In this document: positions 21,845-32,903 of the stretch, piece after piece
Layout of the letters: each line of letters starts with the position of its first letter
Position numbering within the stretch: the first letter of the stretch is position 1
Notes under the pieces: model-generated
Seen by the model: the letters and a program-made list of their open reading frames with translations, nothing else
Database searches by the model: none
Told to the model about the DNA's origin: nothing
DNA from: Raffaelea ambrosiae
Lineage: Eukaryota > Ascomycota > Sordariomycetes > Ophiostomatales > Ophiostomataceae
NCBI GenBank assembly: GCA_002778195.1
Contig: PCDI01000001.1
Span: 2,244,939-2,308,938 of the forward strand
Length of the DNA: 64,000 nt
Reading direction: 5' to 3'
Position numbers and translations under genes: made by a program

Positions 21845-23980
21845 ATGGCATATGGCCTGCATCCGCGATACGACAACGGTACAAGTCCAATAGACGGAAG
21901 CAGCAGCAGCAGCAGCGGCGGCAGCAGCAACGACACATCATCCTCGTACCATCGCCACCATGGATCGCACTATGTTAGCACCACAGGCATCCTCGTCGGA
22001 CTGCTGCTCCCACACGCCGTCTGCACCGTCGTCGTCGTCGCACGGGCCTGGTCCCGTCTGGTGCTGCTGCGAAGGTGGTTCTGGGAAGACACGCTCATCG
22101 CCCTGGCCTGGCTCGTCTCGACAGGCGTCTGTGTCGTCTACAGCATTGCTTCCCTCACACCCAACATCCGGCACGCCGTCATCTGGGCCAGTGTCGTGAG
22201 TGTGGAGGAGGGCAGGACCTCTTCCGCCGGCGCTTTCGCGACAGAACGCGAGTCCATCTCCGGACACGACTCCGCCACCGTCGCGGCCTACATGCTGCGC
22301 ACCTACCTCGGCCTCATCCTGTACCAGCTCTGCCTCTGCCTCACCAAGCTCTCGGTGTTGGCGCTGTACCTGCGCATGTTTGCCGCCGACACGCGGCCGC
22401 GTGAGCGTCGTCTCGCATGGCTGACGCTGGTCGCCGTTGTCGCCTACGGACTGCCCTTGCTGGCCATCAGCATCCTCCAGTGCCACCCGGGTCCGGGTCT
22501 CTTCTTCGACCGCCCCGTCGGGGTCTGCTTTGCCTTTCGGCCCCTGCTCATCGCCAGCGCCAGCCTCCACACGGCCACCGACGCCTGGCTCATCCTGCTG
22601 GTGCTGCCGTGCATCAGCCGTCTGGGCTTGCCGCCGCGCCAGCGCATGGCCCTCGTGTTTGTGCTGTCGTTGGGCGTGTTTGTCATTGCCGCGAGCCTGA
22701 CCCGGCTGCAGCTCAGTCTGCATGCCCACTACCGGCCCGCCAGCGGTGGCGGTGATACGAGCAACCACAGCGGCAGCAGCCGCACACAGGTCGCCAACAC
22801 GCTGGGCTTCTTTGTCATGACCATTCTGGAATGCGACATGGCCATCATCTGCGCCTCGGCGCCGATGCTGCGCCCTCTGCTCGCCCGGGCCGTGCCCCGT
22901 CTCGGCCTGGGCGATCCTACCAGCCGGCTGTCCACGCGTTTGCAACGGCACCGCCAGAGCTATCGAATTCACCGAAACCGGCATGGACACGGCGGCCGCG
23001 ACCAGGAAGACAACAGTGTCAACCTGACCAGTGTCGTCAGCTACCACGGGTACCCCTGGACACGGGCCCATACCACCCCGCTGCCACGCAGTCGACAGAG
23101 CAGCACGGGCAGCCACAAACACGACAGCAACGGCCAACAGCCCGGCAGTCTTCTGCGGCACATCCGCAGCGAAACCACGGCCGCCAGCTCGCGGCCCTTT
23201 TCCGAGGGCAGCACGGCTTTCGCCTCGGCTGCGGGAGAGGCGAGCAGCAGCTGCGTCAATGTGAGCCAGCCCCCAGCCACCGACGCCAAGGTCCTGCGAA
23301 GCATCTTGCCGGTCCCGCCCATACCCGTGGAGACGATACCGCCGGCGTCGACTGTCCACAGGACACCCACCACGCTGAGTCTGCGAAGCTTTGTGAGTGG
23401 AATGGCACCGCGCAGTCGAACAGGCTCCGGCCACAGCAACAAATACAGCTTGCAGCAGCAACAACAAGGAGGGGACAGGGGGGGCATGGCAGAGGACCAG
23501 GATGGGCTGTTGACGCTGGACCTTGGCCTTCAGCCAGACCACGAGGATGAAAATGACGCAGACGACGAAGTGGCACATACGCCGTCGTCGCCGTCTGGCA
23601 TCCTCACGCGGCGACCGAGCTCGAACTTGCTGGACGACGAGGACTACCAGCAGTATCTGGACCTGGCCAGCCAGGAAGCGGAAGACCTGGAGAGACAGAA
23701 TCAGCAACTCTCGTCAGAGAAGAGCTTGGAGGGTATGCCGGGTGGCGGTGTCGGGCTGGGCATCATCCTCCAGGACGAGGACAACAAGGACAGTGCCAAC
23801 CGCCAACGGTGGACTGGGAGCCAAGAGAGTCTGGTCATGGGACTGAACGACCCAGCCAGTCCAACGCGGCTCACACCACTCTCTGGGCTGTCTGGGGAGA
23901 CGTGCACAGACGGGGGACACCAAGACAAAGGAGCATCACCAGAGCCATCCCAAGGAACGGTCCAGAAAATGTGTTCATAA
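21845..23980 (+). CDS. SAT4/Pth11-like integral membrane protein (fungal rhodopsin-domain family)
   Basis: Uninterrupted frame of 711 aa. After a Ser/Gly-rich, potentially N-glycosylated N-terminus come about seven hydrophobic segments. The first is TTGILVGLLLPHAVCTVVVV; the second follows a WFWEDTLIALAWL motif, the usual DD-x-L-like loop of the family. Others include LGLILYQLCLCLTKLSVLALYL, LTLVAVVAYGLPLLAISILQC (with CHPGPGLFFDRP after it), LHTATDAWLILLVLPCI, MALVFVLSLGVFVIAASLTR and NTLGFFVMTILECDMAIICA. The C-terminal half (about 360-711) is a long polar tail with Gln, Ser and acidic runs. Family members are receptor-like proteins (Pth11 type) sensing surfaces or nutrients. No CFEM domain is visible. 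A GTGAGT at 22196 could be a donor, but no suitable acceptor follows. Ligand unknown. Confidence 0.85.
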   Translation: MAYGLHPRYDNGTSPIDGSSSSSSGGSSNDTSSSYHRHHGSHYVSTTGILVGLLLPHAVCTVVVVARAWSRLVLLRRWFWEDTLIALAWLVSTGVCVVYSIASLTPNIRHAVIWASVVSVEEGRTSSAGAFATERESISGHDSATVAAYMLRTYLGLILYQLCLCLTKLSVLALYLRMFAADTRPRERRLAWLTLVAVVAYGLPLLAISILQCHPGPGLFFDRPVGVCFAFRPLLIASASLHTATDAWLILLVLPCISRLGLPPRQRMALVFVLSLGVFVIAASLTRLQLSLHAHYRPASGGGDTSNHSGSSRTQVANTLGFFVMTILECDMAIICASAPMLRPLLARAVPRLGLGDPTSRLSTRLQRHRQSYRIHRNRHGHGGRDQEDNSVNLTSVVSYHGYPWTRAHTTPLPRSRQSSTGSHKHDSNGQQPGSLLRHIRSETTAASSRPFSEGSTAFASAAGEASSSCVNVSQPPATDAKVLRSILPVPPIPVETIPPASTVHRTPTTLSLRSFVSGMAPRSRTGSGHSNKYSLQQQQQGGDRGGMAEDQDGLLTLDLGLQPDHEDENDADDEVAHTPSSPSGILTRRPSSNLLDDEDYQQYLDLASQEAEDLERQNQQLSSEKSLEGMPGGGVGLGIILQDEDNKDSANRQRWTGSQESLVMGLNDPASPTRLTPLSGLSGETCTDGGHQDKGASPEPSQGTVQKMCS

Positions 23981-24140
23981 CAGTTTGCGTTTTGTCACTA
24001 GATAGAATGCTTAGGAAAAGACTGCCGGGTTTTGCTAGGTGCGCGCGGCGTACACCAAACTCTGATTTGCCCCTCCACGGTAGTTCGTAGTCACGTTGGC
24101 CGGCACGTGAACAAAAAGGCGTGTAAGTGCCCATTTTGGT

Positions 24141-24148
24141 TGACGTCA
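24141..24148. promoter_or_regulatory. CRE/ATF-like palindrome TGACGTCA
   Basis: A perfect octamer for bZIP (ATF/CREB) factors, 559 bp upstream of the ATG at 24707. Single copy; function inferred from motif only. Confidence 0.3.
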
Positions 24149-24280
24149 GTTTCCTCTTTTAGCGCGAGGCTGCAGTCGTCACCTGGCTGCGAACCAACAG
24201 ACGCCTGTGGAAAAAGAGCACTGACTCGGCCGTTCGCAGCCGTGCCTTGCGTAGCATCCGCAGATTAGGTTCAATATTTA

Positions 24281-24314
24281 CGTGTGTATGTGTGTGTGTG
24301 TGTATGTGTGTGTC
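24281..24314. repeat. (TG)n microsatellite
   Basis: Imperfect TG/TATG dinucleotide tract in the spacer. Confidence 0.85.
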
Positions 24315-24706
24315 TTCCCTCACACAGTGATGTTTCCGTTTCAGTGTGGGTTCTGCGCTTTTTTCTTTTTTTTTTTGCGCTGTTTTCTTTTCTATTTTGC
24401 TTCTCTACAAATCCTGTTATTAACAATCACAGAAACCCTAAAAGAAACCAAGTGATAGGCCCGAAAATATAATGTGCGTGCTTTGTCAGGAGTGATATCT
24501 TTTTTTTTTCTACCATATTTCTTGTTCCCTCCTTTCCGCCCTACTGTCCACACGAGTCAGATCAACATTGCTCGAGCCCGTTCACCTTCTCGAATAGAAC
24601 GAAACATAACTCGAACAAACACCGAAAAAAGAAAATAAAAAACAAGACAAAGAACCGCCAACAACGAGAAACGCGCCACTTTTTTGTCTTTTCCATCGCC
24701 ACCACC

Positions 24707-25477
24707 ATGACAAGACTTGCAACAAGAATCTCAACAGGAATCAGCAACCTGGGCCGCAGGCATCGCCCGGCACCCGGGGAAGTGTGGAGCATCACCTATA
24801 CCAACATCTTTGATCAGGGCCAGGTGCCGTCTTCATCCGACAATACGTCTTCCTCTTCCGTGTCGCCCTCTGAGCCCGCACCGCCATACACTCTCGAGAA
24901 CAGTGGGCCCACCGCAGCCCCTGCGGACCTTACACTGCCCATCGTGGCCGGACTGGATGGGGTTGCCACAGCTGTGAGAGAGCTCCTGGTGGAGGCAATC
25001 GCATATGTGATACCTGGGAACGACGCCGTCTTGAAGGATGGAGTGCGAAAAAGCCTTGTCTCGTACATCTTGGGGTTCAGCGAGATCCGTACGAGGCGGC
25101 ATGCAGAATATGCAATGGAGACCATGGAGAAGGTCATGGCCACGGCGACCAACACTGTGACGTCCATGTCCACGCAGTGCCCCCAATCGGTGTTTAGTGT
25201 CTGGAGACTGGCTTGCCACACAGCCTGCATGGAGGCGGAAAAGGACCTGCCTCTGCTCTACCGACGCCACATCTCCAAACTGGCGCGCAAGACCGGCATC
25301 ATTCTTGGGAATGCCATGAGCTCGATACGACGACCACAGCGCTTTTCCTTTGGCACGAAATTGGCCTCGGCAATGGCTCAGTTGGGACGTGCTATTGTCG
25401 ATGCACCTCCGCCGATAAAACAGAAAATTATCCGCGAATACATGTATCATATCGAAGCGATGGCCAAGCGATGGTGA
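24707..25477 (+). CDS. Hypothetical protein, 256 aa
   Basis: Single exon starting in a strong context (CGCCACCACCATG) with A-rich leader DNA before it. The first 30 residues are basic (MTRLATRISTGISNLGRRHR). A Ser/Pro-rich stretch follows (about 45-70), then a mostly helical body containing PIVAGLDGVATAVRELLVEA, KSLVSYILGFSEIRTRRHAE and a C-terminal region with IVDAPPPIKQKIIREYMYH. No signal peptide, clear membrane helix or known catalytic motif was seen. Cysteines are few (three). The basic N-terminus could be a mitochondrial targeting sequence. I do not recognise the family. Codon use and start context make it likely real. Confidence 0.65.
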   Translation: MTRLATRISTGISNLGRRHRPAPGEVWSITYTNIFDQGQVPSSSDNTSSSSVSPSEPAPPYTLENSGPTAAPADLTLPIVAGLDGVATAVRELLVEAIAYVIPGNDAVLKDGVRKSLVSYILGFSEIRTRRHAEYAMETMEKVMATATNTVTSMSTQCPQSVFSVWRLACHTACMEAEKDLPLLYRRHISKLARKTGIILGNAMSSIRRPQRFSFGTKLASAMAQLGRAIVDAPPPIKQKIIREYMYHIEAMAKRW

Positions 25478-26443
25478 AGCGAATGAAGCAGAGAAACGCC
25501 GAGTAATGGTAATGGATAGCATGCCACTGGGGACTATGTCCAGGAGTCCCCAGATACTATTCTTTAAATAATTTCAACACTATTTACAAATGTCCCCCAG
25601 TATTACGCCGTTTCACTGTCCATCCTCGTGTTGATGCACACGCTGTGTGCCTTCCAGCCCCGGTAGGTTCCATTCCAGTTCCGGCTCTGCTGTCCTGCCT
25701 TTTGACTTTCTTGGTTTATGTATATAAAAACTGCAGGAAAATAGAATTGACGATTCGTTCTAGACTGGCCAACTATAAAAGCAAATCCATATAGCTTTGC
25801 CCACTCGTTAAGATCAGCCCGAGCTTCTCCTATTAAGTGATGGATGGTTTCTCTGGGAAGAGGAGAAGTATAAGAAGTAAAGGAGTGTTTTAAGGAAACC
25901 GGGGAGTACTCTTCAGAAAATAAAAAATAATTTTAAAACATCAGAAAACTTTTTGAAAACGGAAGGATAAGAGAGCTCTAGGGAGGTAGGAGAAAGCTTT
26001 AAAGTATTACCGAAGAGGTTGGCCGGTGATTTTACAGGTCATTGTATGTTTGAGGTATTATTATATTTTATCACGATCGAGTTGGAGGGGTCTTGCGTTA
26101 CGGGTGCGCGCATGTGGTTTTATTTTCGGGAGGGATCTTTCGCCCTACCGTGTCCAAGACTACCTATGACCCAATCAATGTATTCTATTGCAATTCTACA
26201 TTTGTGTCAGGATATCTTTTGGCTATGTTTATATCTGAGATGCCTGTCTGTTGCAGTCATGTATGGAAAAAAGAGAAGAAAAATGAAAAAAAAATGAAAC
26301 GGGGGAATAAGTGAAAAAAAAAAAGATATATAAACCAAAAAACCAGAATCCAACCAGAAAAGAGTCAAAGAGGGCCCCTTTGCAAAATCAAACTCCTGAT
26401 ATGTTCCTCGGAGCAACCCCCCAGAACGTCTAAACACCTCTGC
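25478..26443. other. AT-rich spacer
   Basis: Markedly more AT-rich than its surroundings, with poly-A/T runs near 25920-25935 and 26275-26340. It contains the possible transposase remnant described separately and otherwise no supported gene. Confidence 0.6.
25603..25925 (-). mobile_element. Possible decayed Mutator-like (FAR1-type) transposase fragment
   Basis: On the minus strand a frame of about 105 codons without an initiating Met stays open through AT-rich DNA and ends with TAA at 25605-25603. It contains EARADLNEWAKLYGFAFIVG followed by QSRTNRQFYF. This resembles the N-terminal FAR1-like segment of fungal MULE transposases, where an 'NxWAxxxGFAFxxGRS' pattern is common (recalled pattern, not searched). 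No DDE catalytic domain or terminal repeats were found nearby, so at most this is a small relic. Confidence 0.35.
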
Positions 26444-29057
26444 TCATTGCACACTCCCAAATGTCCATCGACTGCGGTTTCGCCACCCGCCCTGGGGCAC
26501 ATTGATATCGTTGTTCTGGTTGTTGTTATTACTATTATCCCTGTTGTCGTTGCCATTGTGGTGCGATCCAGCATCGTCTTCGCTCCCGTGGTTCGCCCGG
26601 TTGCTCTGGTTGCTGTCGCTCTGGTTGCTCGGTCCTGCCAAGCTGCTTCCTCCAGTTCCAGCCGCACCTTCCCCATGGCCCCCTCCATTGCCGCTGCCGC
26701 CCCAGTCGCCTGGCCCCAGCACGGCCGAGCTCGGCACACCCGACTCCCTGCGCGTCGTCATGCCACTGCCCGTCTGCTGCATTTCGGGCGGGCGGTGAGT
26801 CTGCGGTGGCAATACACCGGCACCTCCACCTCCGTCCTCCCCCCGGCCCGTGCCGAATTCACTGCCCGTGCTCCATGCCCCCGGGTCGTACGGCGTATTG
26901 TCGCCCGTCGTGTCCTCCATCTCCATGCTCACGGGCGGGCCCATGTGACCCGGCGGCAGCGGCCACTGGCGCGGACTCCGCGCAGGACCACCAGGACCAC
27001 CACCACCACCACCGCCGCCGCCCGCACTCTGGCTGCCCCAGCTCGTCGGCGGCGGCTGGATCACCACGCGCACCTCGTTGGGGCCGCCGCCCGCACTCGT
27101 TCCCCCCAGCGGTGGCGTCACGTGCTGCCTCTGCAGGATGCGTCCGCCTCTGCCAGCACCGCCAGTGAGGACAGCCCTGCCTTCGGTGCCGTCGGCTGTC
27201 TGCCGCCGCAGGCGCGTCTGTGAGCCCATGGCCGAGATGCCGGGCGAAAAGGCGGGGGCGATGCCGGGGGACAGGCCCGGCGAGAAGAGCGCGTCACCCG
27301 AAAAGCGAGTGCCGCCTGGGAACGTAGTGCCGGCAAAGGTGGTCAGCAGGAGGGGGGGCGTGAGCTGCTGCTCCTGGTCGGCCCAGCCAGCGGCCCGGCG
27401 GCGGGCACGCAGCCTGCGGATGAACCTCCGCAGGAACATGCCGATGAGCAGCAAGAACAGGGTGAAGGCGACGACGCCGAGGACGATGCCGGCGATCTGG
27501 GTCGCGGTGAGGCCGAACGTGTTGCCCAGCGGGAAGGGCTCGCCGGACGGAGAGGGCGACGTGGTGGGAGACGATGTCCCGGACGAGGTGCTTTGGGAAC
27601 TGGTCGAGGAGGAGGAAGCACGGCTAGACGTGGCCGCGCCCGTGGTAGACGACCGTCCCGACGTCATCTCCATCGGGGAGGTAGACGGAGGGGCGGATGG
27701 GGGTGTGCTCAAGGTGGCACTACGGGAGCCGCTGGAGGGCGGAAGAGGCGGTGGTGTTCCGCTGTTGCTGGCTGTCGACGGAAGAGGTGACGTCTCGGTT
27801 CCTGTCGGTGGCGGAGTCGCTGAAATCGACGGTGTAATGACGGTCGGGGATGGAGAAGTCGGAGATGTCGATTGGGACGGCGAAGCTGATGACGGCAGTG
27901 GTGGTGGTGGTGGCGGTGGTGATGGCGGCAGTGATGATGATGACGATGGTGGTGGCGGCGGCGGCACCTCTGTGGAGGATGACTCTTTGGGGGGTGTCGA
28001 TGTTGTCTCCGTCGGTGTCGGGGGAGGAGGCGTGGATTGGGGCTCTGTCGTCGTCGTTGTCGGAGGAGACGCCGATGGCGACGCCGCGGCCGTCGTCGTC
28101 GTTGTCGTGAAGACGGTCGTCGTTTCCGGCGGCGCTGTGACGGTGACCGTGACCGTGCTGCTGATCGTGCTCGTCACCGTGTCGACTCCGCCGTCGGTGA
28201 CGGTGACCGTCACCGAACTGGTGGTCGTGGACGTGACCGTCGAGGTCGACGTCGGGTCGTCCTGCCGCTGTCGTAGTCCTCGTTGTCGTCGTCGTCGTCG
28301 CTGCCGTATTGTCACGGCCATGGCTCTCTTGGTCAAGGACGTGACGGTCACCGTGCTGGTCTTGGTCACCTGGCTCGGGTTGGGCTGCGTCAGAGTGGTG
28401 GTGACGATGGCGGTCACCTGTGACGTGGCGCGGGCATTGCCCGGCACGGTGGTGGTGGTGGTCGCCGTGTCGGTGACGACCACGACCGTGGTCAGGACCG
28501 CGGGCGTCTTGGTGGTCGCCAGGGGGGTGGCCGCCACCGCGCCCGGCGCTGGCCCCTCTGCCATGGGCGCTGACGCTGTCGGCCCGGCTACGGACAACGA
28601 TACGATGCTGTCCCAGTATCAGATCAGGATGCCAACCCGTTTTTTTTTTGTTTGTTTTTCAGACAAGAGAAAAGGAGGGAGAGAGAGAATAATAAACTCA
28701 CGCTATGCTTTCACTACTGCTGCTGCTGCTGCTGTCAGCGATGATGATGCTCGTGCTGGTGGAGGCATTGCTGTGACTGCAGCTGTTGCTATCGCTTCTG
28801 CGCCGCAGCGGTCGGAGCTTGACTCGAGGCAGCTTCTCGTCCAGCCGTGGCGTGGTACTCGTCGCCGGTGGTCCTGACACGGCAGCTGGCATCGGCGGCC
28901 GGGCAAGTGTCGGTGCTGGCATTGTGACTGGCGCAAGTACGGACACGATCCGGCGCGGTGATGCATCTGCTGCTCGGGCGTCTGGCTGCTGCATGGGGAC
29001 GGCGTTCGCCACTGAGCATCCAGCTAGCAGGACTCGAAGGCCCCATCGAATCAACAT
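26444..29057 (-). CDS. Mucin-like single-pass membrane protein (Ser/Thr/Pro-rich)
   Basis: Two minus-strand exons: 29057-28702 (signal-peptide exon) and 28607-26444, with a 94-bp intron (GTGAGT to CAG); the phases join. About 839 aa. Residues 1 to about 20 (MLIRWGLRVLLAGCSVANA) are a signal peptide. The ectodomain is dominated by Thr/Ser/Val repeats (TVTVTVT, TSTSTVT), then Ser/Pro-rich runs, expected to be heavily O-mannosylated. One transmembrane helix near residues 488-510 (IAGIVLGVVAFTLFLLLIGMF) is followed by a stop-transfer cluster RRFIRRLRARRR and a cytosolic tail of about 325 residues rich in Gly, Asn and Gln. The plan is that of a type I wall-anchored sensor or mucin (Mid2/Msb2-like layout), but no WSC, Mid2 or HKR signature was identified. 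A basic Arg/Gln stretch interrupts the ectodomain; a further intron there cannot be excluded. Confidence 0.75.
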
Positions 29058-32000
29058 GGTCCTGTCGAGTTGTGCATCATGCCCAGCTTGGAGTTGAAAG
29101 TGGAAAAGAAAAAAAGAGGGAAAGAGGAGAGAGAGAATAATAACTAAGAATCCAGATGCAGAAAAAAAAAGGTCAAGAAATTGTCAAGCAACTGAGTAGA
29201 AAGGCGATTGGTTGCGGCTTCCGGCGCGGGTATTCTGGACTCTCTCCAGTCAAGGAATACGCCTTTTCTTTGAGCAAGATTTTCAATCCTGTGATGCGCC
29301 AACCACCCAGGCACAGGGTTGGAAGCAGCGCGTTTTTCTGATCGCAAACGGAAGGGCAGTGCTCTCGTGTAAGGCTTTCAGGGATATCGGGGCAACACAA
29401 AGAAGGGTTAATATGAACAAACAACAGGACATGCACAGCCCGGCAAATCGTATGCTACAAAAAGATCGCAAAGGCCGGAACAAAGAGCCAGCGCAAGAAC
29501 AAAGAAAGGGGAGCGTGGCAGGAACGCGATGCTGTTTCGACTTTTGGAAGGTCGACGTGAGAGGAAAGCCGAAGGAGAAGAAGAGAACGACCGGCGCAAA
29601 GGAGAATTGAGACAAGCGGAAGGGAAGGAAGGCAACACGATCAAGACTGGAACGGAACGGGGGGGACGAATAACCAGAAATCCAGAACGTCAGATAGCCA
29701 GAGAAAATAAAAGCTGGGAGGGTGTGTCCTTGGGGCGTATGTCTGGGTGTGGTCTCCGGGGAGTGGGAGGGTGTGATGCTCTAAATGGCGAGCTGAGAAC
29801 ACACAGACCGAGATGGAAAGAGAGGGAAGACAGAGAAAAAGGGCAGATGCCTTTTTGGGGATCAAGGACCAAGAGGCACTTTGGGAACAGGCCGTCAACG
29901 GGGGTAGCAGTGCCACTGCAGACGCACCGTAGCAGCAGTACGAGTACATGTATGGCTGTCTGCAGGTTCGATCACCCCTTTTCATGAACTGCTCTGCAAA
30001 GTCGTCACTTCGGATGGGATGGCAAGCAGGGGCCGGGCCCATCAGGCCGGGACTTTGCATCCCATTCTACATCGATTCAATCCATCAATCTGCCAATCTG
30101 CACTGAGGTCCCCTGAGCAGGCGAGAAAAGGTACATGGCAACCCAGAACAGCGAGGTACGGAAAAAGGAGCATGACAGCATCGGACCAGGTCCGAGGCGA
30201 CTGGGCCATGCCTTTTCCACCTCCCCCAAAAAGACATTCGGAAAAGTCTGAGCTCAGAACAGATCGGAGCCTTTCGTTCCCATCCCTGTCTGTCTTGACA
30301 GGTCATTGGTGGTTGTGCATCCAATTAACCTTGGGCATGTGCCGGGTGGCTCGCCCGGCACGGATTGTGTGAGTAGGGGTGTGCGTAGGGCGCCCAAAAA
30401 AAGTCTGGGTGATGTGGGTGCTGCGTGCCCGAACCATGGAAAAGATCGGTCGAACGGTGGTGTCGATGGCCATCAGACATGGCGTGGAAACCGGGATCGA
30501 ATGAGCAGGGAGGGCCCCGAGGAGAGAGGGCAGCAAATAGAGAGAGCAAATGCGGGCGGTTCTTTCTCTGGCCATGCCGGCGGTCTGCTCCGTTCTTACA
30601 AAGCACGCCTGGCCTTGTTATTGTGAAGAATGAGCATGAGAACACACAAGACAGAGTGGCCATGTCTTGCCATTGAACAGAAACAGGAAGGGCAAATGCA
30701 TTTCTGGCCATATTGACGTCTGGCCACCCGGGGGCTCCTTTCTCTTGCCTCCTGTTCCTTTCTGCTTTCTTTTTTTCTTTTCCGCTTTCCACACAAACAA
30801 GCAAAACCACAAGTCCCTTGGCTGCGGCTTACCTGCATTCCTCTTTGGGTCGACTGGCGTGCCGTTTAATCAAGAGGATGACGCGGGCTGAGGTAGACAC
30901 CCGTGCGCTCATGCATGGTATTCATCTATTCAAGCACGCTCAGTCGAGTTATGTATCTTACGCATGTAGTATGCATTCACTCGTTCATGTCTTTTTTTTT
31001 TTCCTTCTCTTTACCGTGCCACTCTGTACCCTTCAGTCACATTCCCATTTGTCTCCTCGGATTGGCCCATGGCATCTGCGCACTGCCGTTCAATTTAAAT
31101 TCGTCGGGCGTCGTGAACGGGATTGTATTGCGTTCTTTTCTCCGGGCCGGCAACTTTCTTGCAGCACCCCTGCACACTACCAGCTCACTTGGCTATCCGA
31201 ATTCTCTCGAATCTCACCAGATATCGGGCGCGCAAGACTCGATGTGACAGGGTCGGGATGGTGATCTGACCGGTCAAAGCCGGCAAGGAACTGGGCACCC
31301 GAGCGAAAGAAGGGGATCGTGGCATGGGCCGACAGGCAGGACCTACCTTGCCGGCAGAATATGCACAGAAGAGAGTAGAAAGTTGTCTGGAAAAGCTGGA
31401 AGAATGGTTCGTCGCCGACGATCAAGATCGCATCGTTCATGCAACGGCATTGAAAGCGCCAGGCTGGCACGTGCAGCCGCTTCTGCATAAGGGAAAGCGG
31501 GACGAAGAACAAAAAGAGACTGCGCGAGAACGTTGCATCCCTTGTTTTTTTGGGGGGGGGTTTTTTTTTTGCCATCTTGTCTGCATGTTCGGCTCGCACT
31601 TCGCTGACGATCGCTCGGGTCGTTCGCCCTCTGGTTAACAGAAAAGAACACAAACTGACAAGAATGAGAGGTTGCCTTTCATCCCGTGTATCTGAATCCT
31701 GTCCACTCCAGGGGCCAAGATCGCCGTCTGGTTTTGCAGGGCAAGAGAACGCTCTCACATTCGCCAGAGCTGTTCTTTCTTTCGTTCTTTTTGGAAAGTC
31801 TCTCCTCTCGTTTGCATCTCTAAACACGACCAGGTTTCGTGGTCACCTGGTTCTGAACAGAAACGTGAATCCCCAATTTAGCCAGCTTGTGAGAGCCATG
31901 CGACAGAATCAATGGGGGTGGCAAAAAAGCCTGGAATATGCATAACGTTTGTAATTGTTTTCGCACCGCGTTATTTCCCCCAAGGTTTCGCCGAACAATG

Positions 32001-32903
32001 AAATAAACAAGAGACAGGCGAACATGCGATAATGTGCAGCGTAAGCATATGGCCAAAACGTGGCTTGCGCAAGAGCCTCAGCTTGATTGCCACAGCAAGA
32101 CCCAACTAAACATGCAAGGACCCAACGCGACAAGACCCGACAAGACGGACCGGCCCTTTCTGGATGGCATGCCTCATGGAAACACGGAACAGGCAGAACA
32201 TTCCGGGAGCCACGCAGGTCGGCCAGTGTGTTTATTTCAGACTCGCCCATGCTTCTCGTACAAGCACAGCTTGTTTCAGTTGGTTGTCCATGCTGTCTTC
32301 ACTGGCACAGTATCCTGTCGCCATCGGCATCTTCTTCTTGAGTGCAAACTCTACTGTCTGTCTGAACAGAGGCCACTCGCTGTCATGTATAATCTATGTG
32401 ATATTCCTTTCTTCTTTTTTTCTATCTCTCCCCCTTGCGTGTTTACCTTTCCCCGTTGAATGCTCGCCGGATGATGTACACAATATACCCGTAGCTATAC
32501 ACAACTGGATGGTGACATCCGAGTTCCACGTCCGGACCACTGACCACCAGACGACCGCTCCTTCTCCTCGTCCCCTCTAGACAATTTGTAAATATTTGGA
32601 AATCTCCGTTGAAGAAAAAAATAAAAGGGAGAAAAAGACAAAGAGGGAAGAAGAGAATAGTCGTCCATGGAAAAAGCTAAAGAACATAAACATGCAAAAA
32701 AAACAAAACAAAATAACGCCTGAGCTATGCCGAAAATGTCAGAGTGAAGATTTTTTTCAGGTTGTTGTTGGGCCTCTTGTTGGGCCTCGTGGGAAAGTGA
32801 AATCGGCCATGTAGGATGTCGTCGACCAGACTCTCGTCCTCGGGGAGACTCAAGAGGGGCTTTCCGGTTCAGCTGTCATCCTTTCGTCCTTTCGTCAGCC
32901 CCA
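29058..32903. other. Long spacer without a supported gene (3.8 kb)
   Basis: Frames of 100-216 codons occur on both strands but overlap one another, start in poor contexts and show no domain or hydrophobic plan. Purine-rich and pyrimidine-rich stretches alternate. No tRNA, rRNA or transposon ends were recognised. It may hold promoters for the mucin-like gene, decayed sequence or non-coding RNA. Confidence 0.5.

Larger units (their letters stand above)
23981..24706. other. Spacer upstream of the 256-aa gene
   Basis: Contains the CRE-like octamer TGACGTCA (24141-24148), a (TG)n tract at about 24281-24314 and T-rich/A-rich leader sequence. No gene is supported. Confidence 0.55.

Noticed and set aside
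22196..22270. Possible intron (GTGAGT) in the SAT4-like gene
   Set aside because: No acceptor at a suitable distance keeps the frame and the family topology; the unspliced frame is continuous.
21938..23707. 589-codon antisense frame over the SAT4-like gene
   Set aside because: Gln/Asp/Gly-rich shadow; the sense strand shows seven hydrophobic helices.
27078..28877. 599-codon plus-strand frame over the mucin-like gene
   Set aside because: Val/Gly/Asp repeats are the complement of Thr/Ser/Pro codons; no signal peptide or domain.
29960..29985. GGTTCGATC, resembling a tRNA B box
   Set aside because: No matching A box or cloverleaf stems in the preceding 60 bases.
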